Shown here: positions 63,052 through 64,000 of the stretch, one piece after another
Layout of the letters: every line of letters begins with the position of its first letter
Position numbering within the stretch: position 1 is the first letter of the stretch
Source of the DNA: Roseiarcus sp963809245
GTDB lineage: Bacteria > Pseudomonadota > Alphaproteobacteria > Rhizobiales > Beijerinckiaceae
DNA: 64,000 bases
Direction: 5' to 3'
NCBI GenBank assembly: GCA_963809245.1
Contig: CAWEIU010000008.1
Coordinates: 1 to 64,000 of the forward strand
The notes under the pieces: model-generated
Seen by the model: the letters and a program-made list of their open reading frames with translations, nothing else
Told to the model about the DNA's origin: nothing
Databases searched by the model: none
Translations under genes and position numbers: made by a program

Positions 63052-63798
63052 TTAAAGCGACATCCGCTTGAAGACGCGCTCCGGAATATGGACGATGGCG
63101 AGCATGATGAGCCGCCAGAAGCTGGGGAGATAGACGACGTCGCGCCCGCGCGCGACCGCGCCGACGATGCCGCGCGCCACGGCGTCGGGCTGTGCCCACA
63201 GCAGGCCTTTCCTAGCGATGTTGGCGGTCATCGGCGTATCGACGAAGCCAGGCTTGATCGTCACGACGGCGACGCCGGATCGGGCGAGCCGGTTGCGCAG
63301 GCCTTGGAGGAACACCGCGACCATCCCCTTGGCCGCCCCATAGACGTAGTTGCTCTGCCGGCCGCGGTCGCCGGCGACCGAGCCGATCACCGCGATTGTT
63401 CCGCGCCCCGCAGGCTCGAACAGGTTCGCCGCCAGCGTGGCGATCGAGACGACGCTCAGCGCATTGGTGCGAATCTCGGCCATCGCCCGCTCGACCGAGG
63501 CCTCGCAATCCTTTTGATCCGGCAACGAGCCATGCGCGATCAGCACGACATCGAGGCCGCCGAGCGCGGTCTGCGCCCCGGCGAACAGGGCTTCGTGCTG
63601 CGAAAAATCGTCGAGATCGGCGACGGCGGAGGCGACCTTCTGCTCCCCGCTCTTGCGCACCGCGAGGTCCTCGACGAGCGCGCGCAGCTTGTCGGGGTTG
63701 CGGCCGATGAGAAAAACGCTGTCACCCTCAGCGATCCATCGCCGCGCGCAGGCTGTCGCGATCGCCGACGTCGCCCCAAAGATTGCGATCCTGCTCAT
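63052..63798 (-). CDS. SDR oxidoreductase, DprE2-like
   Basis: A 248-aa short-chain dehydrogenase. The N-terminus MSRIAIFGATSAIATACARR is typical of DprE2-type reductases, as are VIGSVAGDRGRQSNYVYG and catalytic YGAAK (Tyr-x3-Lys). DprE2 reduces the 2-keto-intermediate made by DprE1 so that polyprenyl-phosphoryl ribose becomes arabinose. The C-terminal hydrophobic segment (FWRLIMLAIVHIPERVF) suggests membrane association. Its start overlaps the stop of the upstream FAD enzyme (ATGA), strong support for the pair. Confidence 0.82.
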   Translation of the reverse strand: MSRIAIFGATSAIATACARRWIAEGDSVFLIGRNPDKLRALVEDLAVRKSGEQKVASAVADLDDFSQHEALFAGAQTALGGLDVVLIAHGSLPDQKDCEASVERAMAEIRTNALSVVSIATLAANLFEPAGRGTIAVIGSVAGDRGRQSNYVYGAAKGMVAVFLQGLRNRLARSGVAVVTIKPGFVDTPMTANIARKGLLWAQPDAVARGIVGAVARGRDVVYLPSFWRLIMLAIVHIPERVFKRMSL

Positions 63799-64000
63799 GT
63801 CGTTGGTTGCTCCATGACGCGGCGCCAGAACCCGGACGAGAATTGCGGATCGACGTAGGAGCCGAAAGCCTCCGAAGAGGGAAAGCCCGTCCGGAACATC
63901 GCCGGCGGCATGCGCGCGTCCTTGCCGGGGTAGAGCGCGCCGCCCGCCTCGCGCACGATCGCGTCGAGCCGCTCGAACAGCTTCTCGGTCGCTTCGCCCT
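63795..64000 (-). CDS. FAD-binding oxidoreductase, DprE1-like (C-terminal part)
   Basis: Only the last 67 codons are in the window. The end reads EKLFERLDAIVREAGG, ALYPGKDARMPPAMFRTG and GSYVDPQFSSGFWRRVMEQ, which matches the DprE1/VAO-type terminus (YPAKDARMP pattern). DprE1 oxidises the 2-OH of decaprenylphosphoryl ribose. The gene continues beyond 64000. Only the C-terminus is seen, so the FAD-binding residues cannot be checked. Confidence 0.72.
   Translation of the reverse strand, partial: GEATEKLFERLDAIVREAGGALYPGKDARMPPAMFRTGFPSSEAFGSYVDPQFSSGFWRRVMEQPTT

Overview
The window looks like chromosome of a GC-rich alphaproteobacterium, probably a Hyphomicrobiales member such as a methanotroph/Beijerinckiaceae relative. 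This rests on the alphaproteobacterial cell-cycle regulator TrcR (DUF1013), the hemD - mitofilin-like - hemY gene order divergent from tsaD, and very high GC. The genus is inference. Three blocks are visible.

Block 1 (1-17.1 kb) is a damaged surface-polysaccharide region: a frameshifted HlyD-type adaptor, a DMSP-lyase-like cupin, a methyltransferase stub fused to a 5'-truncated copy of rfbA, transposase debris, a frameshifted sugar-nucleotide epimerase, a polyprenyl-phosphate glycosyltransferase (GT2-GtrA), a very large methyltransferase/GT4/RgpF protein split by one base, a frameshifted GT-C membrane glycosyltransferase, a methyltransferase, a sulfotransferase, a complete IS630 element and a zinc-ribbon protein.

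Block 2 (17.13-36.34 kb) is a genomic island inserted by a tyrosine recombinase into the anticodon arm of a host tRNA-Thr(CGU) gene. The two host tRNA halves lie at 17099-17144 and 36333-36374. Joined at a shared 12-bp core they give a cloverleaf with a perfectly paired acceptor stem. The island does not rebuild that gene; it carries its own intact tRNA-Thr(CGU) at 36165-36240 with a different, internally compensated acceptor stem. Cargo: a superinfection-immunity-like membrane protein, a winged-helix/PD-(D/E)XK-like protein, small secreted proteins, a second IS630, the integrase, a replication module (AlpA-like, CHC2/Toprim, RepA-type AAA ATPase, iteron-like repeats), and a type I restriction-modification operon with an extra half-size specificity subunit and a YgjP-type metalloprotein, divergent from a small HTH gene.

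Block 3 (36.4-64 kb) is host chromosome: hemY-like, mitofilin-like, hemD, tsaD, trcR, chrA, DUF2214, an RND efflux set (TetR, adaptor, pump), then a long leftward glycan operon: rfbB-rfbC-rfbD-rfbA (dTDP-L-rhamnose), a double-GT2 protein, a WbsX/RgpF protein, an RgpF protein, an MsbA-like ABC exporter and a GT2. A DprE2/DprE1-like pair lies at the right edge. dTDP-rhamnose made by RfbABCD would feed the glycosyltransferases, and the ABC exporter could move the lipid-linked product.

The truncated rfbA at 2.5-3.2 kb and the intact rfbA at 59.0-59.9 kb are near-identical inverted repeats flanking nearly all of the window. Single-base frameshifts recur in several otherwise well-preserved genes, including hemD, so indel errors in the assembly must be excluded before calling these pseudogenes.
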